Source of the DNA: CAMQRS01 sp964370065
GTDB taxonomy: Bacteria > Bacillota_I > Bacilli_A > Erysipelotrichales > Erysipelotrichaceae
Assembly: GCA_964370065.1 (NCBI GenBank)
Contig: CAYJGK010000022.1
Span: 1 to 31,093 of the forward strand
Length of the DNA: 31,093 nt
Direction of reading: 5' to 3'
Both the position numbers and the translations under genes were made by a program. Shown here in pieces: positions 21,466 to 28,926 of the stretch. Below the pieces are notes generated by a model. That model searched no databases and had not been told where the DNA came from. It worked only from the letters and a program-made list of their open reading frames with translations. The stretch's first letter is position 1, and every line of letters starts with the position of its first letter.

Positions 21466-22899
21466 TTATAAATATTCGTACATGTTAGAATAATCGCTTG
21501 CGCTTTTATCCCAACTTACATCAAACTTCATGGCCTGCTTTATTAATTTTTTGAAATCAGCTTTTTGTTCATAGTATACGTATAATGCTCGATAGATTGC
21601 TTCAATCATATCTTTTGAATCGTATTGTGCAAAGCTAAATCCAGTTCCTTCTTTTGTGTATTCGTTATAAGGAATCACGCTATCTTTTAAACCACCTGTT
21701 TCGCGTACGATTGGTAAGGTACCATAACGTAAGGAAATCATTTGTGATAAGCCACATGGTTCAAATTTAGAAGGCATTAGAAAACAATCACAAGAAGCAT
21801 AAATTTGATGTGCAAGATCCTCATTATACCCGCGATAGAAACCAAATTTACCTGCATTTTTTGATGCAATCGCATCCAATGCCACTTCCATTCCGTGATC
21901 TCCACTACCTAATATTACAAGTTGTACATTAGCATGTAGTAGTGCATTCATTTGGTCTAATACTAGTTGTAATCCTTTTTGAGAAGTTAAACGAGTAACC
22001 ATTCCCATTAACATGACATCTGGGTCTTCTTGCAACCCAAACGCTTGTTGTAACGCTCTCTTATTCTCAGCCTTACCCTTAAAGACATTTACTTTATTAA
22101 ATGTTTTAACAATTGTGCTATCTTTACTTGGGTTCCATTCATCGATATCAATTCCATTTAAAATACCACCTAAATCCATATATCGCATTTGCAATACATG
22201 TTCTAAATGCTCGCCATATTCACTTGTTAAAATTTCTCGTGAATATGTTGGTGACACAGTTGTCACTCGATCTGCATACACAATTCCTGATTTCATAAAT
22301 GAAATTCCTTCATCAAATCGGACAGCTCCACATTCATATAAATAATAGTCTAATCCCAGACAATTATGTAGCATCTCTTTTCCGAAGTTTCCTTGGTATG
22401 CTAAATTATGAATTGTATAAACATGTTTCATCGCACGATATCTAGCATCGTGTTGGAAATTTTCCTTACACATGGCAGGAATCATCCCTGTATGCCAATC
22501 ATGGCAATGTAATACGTCTGGGAAATAATTGACTTGGTTTAATAATTCTAATACCGCCTTTTGGAAGTATGCAAAACGTTCCCCATCATCATCATACCCA
22601 TATAGCTCATCTCTTTCAAAATACTTTTGGTTTTCCACAAAATAAAATGTGACTCCATTTACATCTTGTGAATAAATATTTACGATTACTTCTTCATAAT
22701 TAATCGTTACATAATAGGTGCATTCAAACACAAAATCTTTGTGATTATTAATTGCCATTTTTCTATATAATGGTAATACTACTCGAACTTCATGCCCTTG
22801 CTTTAATAATGCTTTTGGTAACGAACCAATTACATCTGCTAATCCACCGCTCTTAATAAACGGTAGTCCCTCTGCTGCAACAAATAAAATAGATTTCAT
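21466..22899 (-). CDS. glgA: Glycogen synthase (ADP-glucose)
   Basis: GT5 glycosyltransferase that extends alpha-1,4-glucan from ADP-glucose. 477 residues, standard size. ADP-glucose motif KSGGLADV starts at residue 16; YTIHNLAYQG, HCHDWHTGMIPAM and the C-terminal catalytic SKFEPCGLSQMISLRYGTLPIVRETGGL are all present. The ATG at 22899 is preferred to an in-frame GTG 12 nt upstream, which is part of the GTGGGGGG ribosome site. It follows the glgD stop within 12 nt, so it is the last gene of glgC-glgD-glgA. No branching enzyme or phosphorylase is nearby; a type I pullulanase is about 6 kb away. Confidence 0.96.
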   Translation of the reverse strand: MKSILFVAAEGLPFIKSGGLADVIGSLPKALLKQGHEVRVVLPLYRKMAINNHKDFVFECTYYVTINYEEVIVNIYSQDVNGVTFYFVENQKYFERDELYGYDDDGERFAYFQKAVLELLNQVNYFPDVLHCHDWHTGMIPAMCKENFQHDARYRAMKHVYTIHNLAYQGNFGKEMLHNCLGLDYYLYECGAVRFDEGISFMKSGIVYADRVTTVSPTYSREILTSEYGEHLEHVLQMRYMDLGGILNGIDIDEWNPSKDSTIVKTFNKVNVFKGKAENKRALQQAFGLQEDPDVMLMGMVTRLTSQKGLQLVLDQMNALLHANVQLVILGSGDHGMEVALDAIASKNAGKFGFYRGYNEDLAHQIYASCDCFLMPSKFEPCGLSQMISLRYGTLPIVRETGGLKDSVIPYNEYTKEGTGFSFAQYDSKDMIEAIYRALYVYYEQKADFKKLIKQAMKFDVSWDKSASDYSNMYEYL

Positions 22900-22911
22900 A
22901 ATTCCCCCCAC

Positions 22912-23730
22912 TTATATCTTATCGTGTCTTTTTACATATGCTGGCTTTTCTTTTGTTCCTACTATTTTTTTGATTTTTTTAATCGATACTTTTTTGTCTA
23001 CTACTGCGCAATCGATAATGGCGTTTTCCCCAATGTAACTACCAGGTAATACAACACTATTGCTAACCACTGCACCTTTCTTAATAATACATCCACGTCC
23101 AATTACGCTATTCTCAACTTTTCCTTCAATCATACATCCATTAGATACTAAACTACCTGCTGCACTTCCATCTTTGAAATAATGTGTTGGTGCACTATCA
23201 CTTGTTTTTGTATAAATAGGCCAATCTTTTTTAAATAATTTTTTTCGAACTTGTGGATTTAATAATTCAATACTAGATTTATAGTATTGTTTAAAACTAT
23301 TAATCGATGTTAAGTAACCTTTATAAGCAAAACCTCTTACATCTAAGAAGCTACAAGCGTCATTTACCATATCCCTTAATTTATATAGAGAGGATGTCGA
23401 TTGTGCTTGTTCAATAAGTGCTAAGAATATTTCTTTACTCATCACATACGATTCCATTGAAATAGCTTGCGCTTTCTTATCTCCTTTATTTACACCAATA
23501 TTTTGAATACCTTTTTGCTTGTTTAAATGTAAGGTATCACAACCAATGAACTCTTCATCTGCTGTATCTACATTTTTATAAACAACAGTGATATCTGCCT
23601 CTGAGTGCATATGCTGTTCTAGCACATCATTGTAATCTAAGCTACAAACCATATGATTACAAGTAATGACTACATATTTTTGAGTCATTTCTTCAATGGC
23701 TCTACGATTATAAATAAAGTTTGCTACATC
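22912..23730 (-). CDS. glgD: GlgD, regulatory ADP-glucose pyrophosphorylase-like subunit (N-terminus lost in assembly gap)
   Basis: 272 residues remain, starting DVANFIYNRRAIEEMTQKYVV. This is the mid and C-terminal part of a GlgD subunit, which pairs with GlgC to boost ADP-glucose synthesis. It carries the rest of the nucleotidyltransferase fold and a C-terminal left-handed beta-helix (GCMIEGKVENSVIGRGCIIKKGAVVSNSVVLPGSYIGENA, about residues 198-240). Roughly 100 N-terminal residues are missing compared with usual GlgD length, hidden in the N run. Read through the N it seems joined to glgC, but that is an artefact: the two parts are successive family members, each with its own beta-helix. 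The truncation is due to the assembly, not a pseudogene. Confidence 0.88.
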   Translation of the reverse strand, partial: DVANFIYNRRAIEEMTQKYVVITCNHMVCSLDYNDVLEQHMHSEADITVVYKNVDTADEEFIGCDTLHLNKQKGIQNIGVNKGDKKAQAISMESYVMSKEIFLALIEQAQSTSSLYKLRDMVNDACSFLDVRGFAYKGYLTSINSFKQYYKSSIELLNPQVRKKLFKKDWPIYTKTSDSAPTHYFKDGSAAGSLVSNGCMIEGKVENSVIGRGCIIKKGAVVSNSVVLPGSYIGENAIIDCAVVDKKVSIKKIKKIVGTKEKPAYVKRHDKI

Positions 23731-23830
23731 NNNNNNNNNNNNNNNNNNNNNNNNNNNNNNNNNNNNNNNNNNNNNNNNNNNNNNNNNNNNNNNNNNNNNN
23801 NNNNNNNNNNNNNNNNNNNNNNNNNNNNNN
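23731..23830. other. Assembly gap (100 N) across the glgC/glgD junction
   Basis: Exactly 100 N, the usual placeholder for a gap of unknown size. About 40 residues of GlgC and 100 of GlgD are missing, so the true gap is likely 400-450 bp. Any downstream distance in this window may be off by that amount. Confidence 0.95.
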
Positions 23831-24849
23831 CCTTCCCCTATTTCAGCACCTGGCAAGATTACAGCATCATTAATTTGTGCACCTTTACCAATTTCAACAT
23901 TATTAAATAATACAGAACGTTCTACTATTCCTTCAATAGAACACCCTTGGTTTACATATGAATGTTTGACCACACCATCTTCTGAAATATATTGTGGTAA
24001 GTTAATCACTTCTTCTGTATAGATTTTCCAATTTGGATCATTTAAATCTAATTCTTCATTTTTGTAAAGTAAATCCATATTTGCTTCCCATAATGAATCA
24101 ATTGTTCCTACATCTTTCCAATACCCTTTGAATTCATACGCGAATAAGCGTTTGCACTCACTTAATAAAGTGGGGATAATATCATGTCCAAAGTCATGTG
24201 TGGAATTTGGGTTTTTATCATCTTCTGTTAATTTTTTTCGCAATAATTTCCAATCAAAAATATAAATCCCCATACTTGCTAAATTGCTTTTTGGTTCTGC
24301 AGGCTTTTCTTCGAACTCAATGATTCGTCCTGTTTCATCCGTATTCATTATTCCAAAACGGCTTGCTTCTTTGATATCTACTGGTAAGACAGCGATTGTT
24401 ACATCTGCTTGTTTTTCCTTATGATAGGCTAACATTTTAGCATAATCCATCTTATAAATGTGATCTCCCGATAACACTAATACATGGTCTGGTTCATATT
24501 GATCAATAAAGTCAATATTTTGTGTAATAGCATCTGCCGTTCCACGATATACATCTAAATCTGAATCTGCTTTTTCACGTGGTGGCAACACATATACACC
24601 ACTATCAAAAGTGTCTAATCCCCAACGATGCCCTGCACTTGCATAAGCATTTAACAAGACTGATTCGTATTGTGTTAGTACCCCTACTACATCAATCCCT
24701 GAGTTGGCACAGTTACTTAATGGAAAATCGATAATACGATACTTACCACCAAAGTAAACTGCAGGTTTTGCAACTTTGCTTGTCAGTGCGTAAAGTCTTG
24801 AACCTCTTCCGCCGGCTAAAATCATAGCCAACATATTGTTTTGTCTCAT
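23831..24849 (-). CDS. glgC: Glucose-1-phosphate adenylyltransferase (C-terminus lost in assembly gap)
   Basis: Makes ADP-glucose from ATP and glucose-1-phosphate, the committed step of bacterial glycogen synthesis. 339 residues are visible of about 380. N-terminal MLAMILAGGRGSRLYALTSKVAKPAVYFGGKYRIIDFPLSNC is the catalytic signature; GHRWGLDTF, VLVLSGDHIYKMDY (metal-binding Asp) and EFEEKPAEPKSNLASMGIYIF (sugar phosphate site) follow. The beta-helix begins before the gap (GCSIEGIVERSVLFNNVEIG). GGGGGATAAC precedes the ATG. First gene of the operon with glgD and glgA. Confidence 0.95.
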
Positions 24850-24878
24850 AAGTTATCCCCCTATTTCTCTATGTCCTT

Positions 24879-24887
24879 AGTATATCA
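24879..24887 (-). promoter_or_regulatory. Extended -10 promoter of glgC-glgD-glgA
   Basis: TGATATACT on the minus strand, with transcription expected near 24872 and a short leader of about 23 nt. Confidence 0.6.
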
Positions 24888-24890
24888 TAA

Positions 24891-24910
24891 TTATGTGAAA
24901 AAACACATAA
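24891..24910. promoter_or_regulatory. Inverted repeat at the glgC promoter
   Basis: TTATGTG, 6 bp, CACATAA: 7-bp arms placed just upstream of the -10 and over the -35 region. A bound dimer would cover the polymerase site. Regulator unknown. Confidence 0.45.
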
Positions 24911-24956
24911 ATTTGTAAGCAATTCCATATTTTAAATCATTTTTTTACATTTCAAA

Positions 24957-24973
24957 ATGTAAGCGAGTTACAT
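24957..24973. promoter_or_regulatory. cre-like palindrome upstream of glgC
   Basis: ATGTAA, GCGAG, TTACAT: a 6-bp-arm palindrome that looks like a cre with one extra central base (TGTAAGCGAGTTACA). A weaker related sequence, TGTAAGCAATTCCA, is at 24914-24927. Could bind CcpA or another LacI-family protein. Confidence 0.4.
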
Positions 24974-24980
24974 CGAGCAA

Positions 24981-25016
24981 AAATAAAAAAAGATAAAGGA
25001 TTTTTTCCTTTATCTT
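24981..25016 (-). terminator. Intrinsic terminator of pta
   Basis: AAGATAAAGGA and TCCTTTATCTT form a perfect 11-bp stem with a 5-nt loop and a long T tract on the minus strand. Confidence 0.88.
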
Positions 25017-25022
25017 AATTTC

Positions 25023-25991
25023 TTATTTAATATAGTTTTGCGCAGCCGTAATAATTGCAACTTTATATACTTCTTCCGCTGTACAACCACGACTCAAGTC
25101 ATTAATTGGAGCATTTAACCCTTGTAAGATTGGTCCTACTGCTTCAAACCCACCTAGCCGTTGCGCAATTTTATAACCTATGTTTCCTGCTTCAATATTC
25201 GGGAAAATAAATGTATTACAAGTTCCAGCAACTTTTGAATCAGGTGCTTTTGTATTGGCAACAACTGGAGAAATTGCACTATCAAATTGGAATTCTCCAT
25301 CCACTGGGTAATCTAAATCCATCGCCAATAAACGTTTTGTAGCATTTGCCATTTTATCAACGCCTTCCCCTTTACCAGATCCTTTTGTAGAATAACTTAA
25401 TAATCCCACAACTGGGTCCACTCCAAATACACGAGCTGTTTTTGCCGTTTCTAACGCAATCTCCACAATATCATCTTCACTTGGTGAAATGTTGATGGCA
25501 CAATCTGACATCACTAATTTTTCATTATTTCTAACTAAAATAAATGAACTGGATACAATTTTTGAATTTGGTTTTGTTTTTACCAATTGTAAAGCAGGAC
25601 GTACCGTATCTGCAGTTGAATAAGTTGCTCCCCCTACTAATCCTTCCGCTTCTTCCATCGCCACTAACATAGTCCCAAAATAATTAGTTTGCTTTAATGC
25701 TTTCGCACAAGTTACTGCATCCATTTTACCTTTACGTAATTCTACCATTTTACTAATCATAGCATCAATTTGTGCATAGTTTTCTGGATCAATAATCGTA
25801 ATATCTCCGATGCAGGCTCCACAATTAGCAGCCGCTTCACGTACTGCTTGTTCATTTCCTAATAAAATAGGACTCACTACCCCTTCAGCATTTAATTTAG
25901 CTGCTGCATTTAAAATTCTTGGTTCCTCTCCTTCTGGAAAAACAATCCTTGTTTTTTTTCCTTCTAAAATTTCTAACATTGATGTTAACAT
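25023..25991 (-). CDS. pta: Phosphate acetyltransferase
   Basis: Interconverts acetyl-CoA and acetyl phosphate, first step of acetate overflow with ATP gain through AckA (not in the window). 322 residues, the short Firmicutes form without the N-terminal regulatory domain of the E. coli enzyme. RIVFPEGEEPRIL at the N-terminus, GGATYSTADTVRPALQL, and the C-terminal LLSYSTKGSGKGEGVDKM and FPNIEAGNIGYKIAQRLGG are family landmarks. Start at 25991 has AGAGAGG upstream; a second ATG 12 nt later is possible. Single gene with TATAAT at 26028-26023 and a following terminator. No cre site is evident at its promoter. Confidence 0.96.
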   Translation of the reverse strand: MLTSMLEILEGKKTRIVFPEGEEPRILNAAAKLNAEGVVSPILLGNEQAVREAAANCGACIGDITIIDPENYAQIDAMISKMVELRKGKMDAVTCAKALKQTNYFGTMLVAMEEAEGLVGGATYSTADTVRPALQLVKTKPNSKIVSSSFILVRNNEKLVMSDCAINISPSEDDIVEIALETAKTARVFGVDPVVGLLSYSTKGSGKGEGVDKMANATKRLLAMDLDYPVDGEFQFDSAISPVVANTKAPDSKVAGTCNTFIFPNIEAGNIGYKIAQRLGGFEAVGPILQGLNAPINDLSRGCTAEEVYKVAIITAAQNYIK

Positions 25992-26075
25992 GAAATAACC
26001 TCTCTCTTCTTTTACTGTATATATTATACTACTTATTTGTTGAAATGCTACTTTTTTACCACATATTTATAAAAT

Positions 26076-26098
26076 AAAACGGTTTAAAAAACCTTTTA
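26076..26098 (-). terminator. Weak terminator after the folate S component
   Basis: AAAAGGTTT and AAACCGTTTT pair with one bulge around a 3-nt loop, overlapping the TAA stop; the T tract is interrupted by A. Confidence 0.45.
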
Positions 26099-26917
26099 AA
26101 CTTTAATAATTTTTTGTAAGGTACGTATGACACTGTATCCAATAAATACATTTAACCCTACCATTATACTCGCCTTCACTACACGGATGAATAATGATAA
26201 TAACATAGGAATTCCATACATAATATCTAAATATAAAGGGGTAAGTATCATATTAATTAGTAATTCTGCAAAAACAACAACAAGCATCCATTTCGCTAAA
26301 TCACTGGACTGCTGCACACTTATTTTTCTTTCGATATATTGTAAGACAACTATCATAATGGTACAAGCCATGACAATATAGAGAATAATTCCAATTTTTG
26401 TGAATACATTCAATGCAAGTGCACTTCCACTAATATTAACTTCTTGTAACGGAGCTAAATAGAGAATAGCCATACTTGCCAATCCAATAAAAATAGTATT
26501 TACAAATAGCCGTGTTTTCTTTAAATTGAACTGCTTTGATTTTTGTATAAAAATAGCGGGTAAGGTTGCTGCAATAATGTGATTTAAAGTAAACCCTAAA
26601 AAGGGATACTCCGTTGGGGTAATTAATAACCCAATTACATCCATGGCAAATCCCACTAAAAATGCATAGCTTGGTTGTAAGAAAAAACCACACATGAGTA
26701 ATGGCAAGTAGGTAAACCCTACTTTTACACTAGGGACGCCAAAAAAAGGAATGGTTAATGATAAAGCGTTTAAAGCAACGCTAGACACAACAAATAAAGA
26801 GGCATACACTAATGGTTTTACCTCTTTTTTCATAGGGTATTTTTTAAATGTATAAACAAATAAAAAGGCAATGGCTAAAAAACAAATGCCTTGTGAAAAT
26901 AAAACATATTGGCTCAT
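26096..26917 (-). CDS. folT: ECF transporter S component, probable folate type (FolT-like), enlarged
   Basis: Substrate-binding membrane subunit for an energy-coupling factor vitamin transporter; the shared energising module is elsewhere. 273 residues, clearly longer than the usual 170-190. The core VPSVKVGFTYLPLLMCGFFLQPSYAFLVGFAMDVIGLLITP (about 61-101) and FLGFTLNHIIAATLPAIF match folate S components, as does the C-terminal ILTPLYLDIMYGIPMLLSLFIRVVKASIM. Extra material: an N-terminal membrane span (about 5-23), and about 60 residues with one or two more spans (about 145-205) inserted before the last core helices. It lies behind folC with its own promoter, which supports the folate assignment. 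Confidence 0.78.
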   Translation of the reverse strand: MSQYVLFSQGICFLAIAFLFVYTFKKYPMKKEVKPLVYASLFVVSSVALNALSLTIPFFGVPSVKVGFTYLPLLMCGFFLQPSYAFLVGFAMDVIGLLITPTEYPFLGFTLNHIIAATLPAIFIQKSKQFNLKKTRLFVNTIFIGLASMAILYLAPLQEVNISGSALALNVFTKIGIILYIVMACTIMIVVLQYIERKISVQQSSDLAKWMLVVVFAELLINMILTPLYLDIMYGIPMLLSLFIRVVKASIMVGLNVFIGYSVIRTLQKIIKV

Positions 26918-26978
26918 ATAGTTCCTACTGCATTGAATGAAATAGCAGATTTCCTTTCTTTTAAATTATAATAAAAAT

Positions 26979-27007
26979 AGTATATATGTTATTCATTATG
27001 ATTTCAA
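26979..27007 (-). promoter_or_regulatory. Promoter of the folate S component gene
   Basis: TTGAAA (27007-27002), 17 bp, TATACT (26984-26979) on the minus strand. The leader would be about 55 nt; no riboswitch fold is recognised in it. Confidence 0.65.
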
Positions 27008-27038
27008 GGCTAATTATACACAAATATTAATAAACTAC

Positions 27039-28265
27039 TTAGTAAGTGTCGAGTATATATTCACGTACTTGAGAAATAAAGTATAACGATCCACAAACAA
27101 TTGTGACACCTTCTTGTTTGGTTGTATACTCTAAAGCTTTTTTAAAATCAGGAATTGCACGAATATTGTCATCAATTTGCATATTTTGAATCGTTGCGGC
27201 ACGATAAAAATCAAACTCGCATACGACAACATCCCTACTTATTGTTTGAAGTACTTCTAACATTTCTTTAAATGGTTTATCTTGTAAAGCAGAAAATATA
27301 ATATGTATATTGGGTAAATTTTGACATGTATCAATGAGTGCTAGTATCCCTTCTTTATTATGCGCACCATCTACAATAATCTTTGGGTGTGTAGATACTA
27401 ATTCAAAACGTCCTTTCCATTTTGCCTTTCGAACCCCTTTGTACAGTTGTTGTTCACTTACTTGTATTAGATTTTGACTATTCAAATAATCTATTATTTC
27501 AATAGCCAAACTAATATTTTTCGCCTGGTATTTTGCCTGATTCAACTGTTGTAGCCCTTTATAATTTTTATAGTTAAATTGTAAATGTGGTTGTGTTTCT
27601 ATATGTGTTACTTGCTCACACAAAATGAAACGACTATTTTGTTGGTTACAAACTTCTTTAAACACATCTAAACAAACTCCCTTTTCTTCACTAGTAATTA
27701 AGGGAATTCCCTCTTTTACAATTCCCGCTTTTGCTTGCGCTATCGCTTCATAGGTGCTCCCTAAAAAATCCATATGGTCTAATCCAATATTGGTAATGGC
27801 ACAAACTAAAGGCTGAATTATATTCGTTGCATCTAACTCCCCTCCTAAACCTACTTCAAAAACGGCATAGTCTACCTTATTCTCCACAAAATACAATAAA
27901 GCAATAAACATATCAATCTCAAACATACTAAGGCCAAATTGCTCCCAGTCATTATAGTAAGTATTCGCACACTGTACGATAAATGTATCTTCAATAAATT
28001 CATTATTAATCCGTATACGATCATGATGTGTCTCAAGGTAGGGAGAAGTAAACATGCCTACTTTATATCCAGCTTCCATCATTATATGAGCCACTGTATT
28101 AGTCGTACTTCCCTTTCCGTTTGTTCCCCCAATATGAATGCAATTTAACTGTAGTTGAGGCTGTCCCACTTTTTCAATAAACGCTTTGAAAGAACGCAAC
28201 TTAATTGTGTTCGTTTTTCTTTTTTCTATTAAATCAATAATTTCACTAGAATGTTTAAATCGCAT
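27039..28265 (-). CDS. folC: Folylpolyglutamate synthase / dihydrofolate synthase
   Basis: Adds glutamate residues to folates (and may join glutamate to dihydropteroate), retaining them in the cell. 408 residues. P-loop GGTNGKGST at 46-54; TSPYLETHHDRIRINNEFI; GLGGELDATNI; ITNIGLDHMDFLGSTYEAIAQAKAGI; and VDGAHNKEGILAL mark the Mur-ligase-like fold. It overlaps ung by 11 nt at its start. Located in an operon pulA-ung-folC and just ahead of the folate transporter subunit, so import and retention of folate are neighbours. No other folate synthesis gene is present, which fits a folate scavenger but does not prove it. Confidence 0.95.
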   Translation of the reverse strand: MRFKHSSEIIDLIEKRKTNTIKLRSFKAFIEKVGQPQLQLNCIHIGGTNGKGSTTNTVAHIMMEAGYKVGMFTSPYLETHHDRIRINNEFIEDTFIVQCANTYYNDWEQFGLSMFEIDMFIALLYFVENKVDYAVFEVGLGGELDATNIIQPLVCAITNIGLDHMDFLGSTYEAIAQAKAGIVKEGIPLITSEEKGVCLDVFKEVCNQQNSRFILCEQVTHIETQPHLQFNYKNYKGLQQLNQAKYQAKNISLAIEIIDYLNSQNLIQVSEQQLYKGVRKAKWKGRFELVSTHPKIIVDGAHNKEGILALIDTCQNLPNIHIIFSALQDKPFKEMLEVLQTISRDVVVCEFDFYRAATIQNMQIDDNIRAIPDFKKALEYTTKQEGVTIVCGSLYFISQVREYILDTY

Positions 28266-28917
28266 CTTCTATTCTCCAATCAATTTCTTGTCTGTTATGT
28301 TCTTTCAAAAAGGCATTTGTTTTTGAAAAAGGCCGACTACCAAAAAAACCTCGATAACTACTTAAAGGAGAGGGATGTGCACTTTCAATAATAAGGTGTT
28401 TCTTATCATCAATTAGTACCTTATTTTTTTGTGCTGGCTTTCCCCACAAGATAAATACAATAGGCTGTTCTCGATCATTTAGCGTCTGTATAACACGTTT
28501 ACTAAACTGTTCCCATCCCTTTCCCTTATGTGCCTGTGGCTGACTCTCTTCTACACTCATCACGGTATTCATTAACAACACGCCTTGTTTTGCCCAACTT
28601 GTTAAATCCCCATGGTTTGGAATATCGTACCCTAAATCATTTTCTAGTTCCTTATATATATTCATTAAAGAAGGAGGAATTTTAATCCCCTTAGGTACTG
28701 AAAAGCTATATCCCATTGCTTGATTAGCTTGATGATATGGGTCTTGTCCTAAGATCACAACTTTAATTTCTTGCAAGTTGCAAGCATCAAAACAAGCAAA
28801 TAAATTTGCTTGTTTTGGATAGACATTTACTTCTTGTCTTCTTTCTTTTATGTAAGCCATTAGCTGTGTAAAATATGGCTTTTCACTTTCTTCTTGAATC
28901 ACTTGTGTAAATTCCAT
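28255..28917 (-). CDS. ung: Uracil-DNA glycosylase, family 1
   Basis: Removes uracil from DNA as the first step of base excision repair. 220 residues, normal size. The water-activating motif GQDPYH is at 57-62 with catalytic Asp59; the DNA-intercalating motif HPSPLS is at 181-186; FSVPKGIKIPPSL and LLMNTVMSVEESQPQAHKGKGW are also typical. AAGGAGT precedes the ATG. It follows pulA by 9 nt and overlaps folC by 11 nt. Confidence 0.97.
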   Translation of the reverse strand: MEFTQVIQEESEKPYFTQLMAYIKERRQEVNVYPKQANLFACFDACNLQEIKVVILGQDPYHQANQAMGYSFSVPKGIKIPPSLMNIYKELENDLGYDIPNHGDLTSWAKQGVLLMNTVMSVEESQPQAHKGKGWEQFSKRVIQTLNDREQPIVFILWGKPAQKNKVLIDDKKHLIIESAHPSPLSSYRGFFGSRPFSKTNAFLKEHNRQEIDWRIEDAI

Positions 28918-28926
28918 AGTACTCCT

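Noticed and set aside
22912..24849. A true GlgC-GlgD fusion protein
   Set aside because: Continuity depends only on N characters; see the assembly-gap finding.
26918..27038. A folate or THF riboswitch ahead of the folate S component gene
   Set aside because: The leader is only about 55 nt, and I found no conserved core or paired arms large enough.
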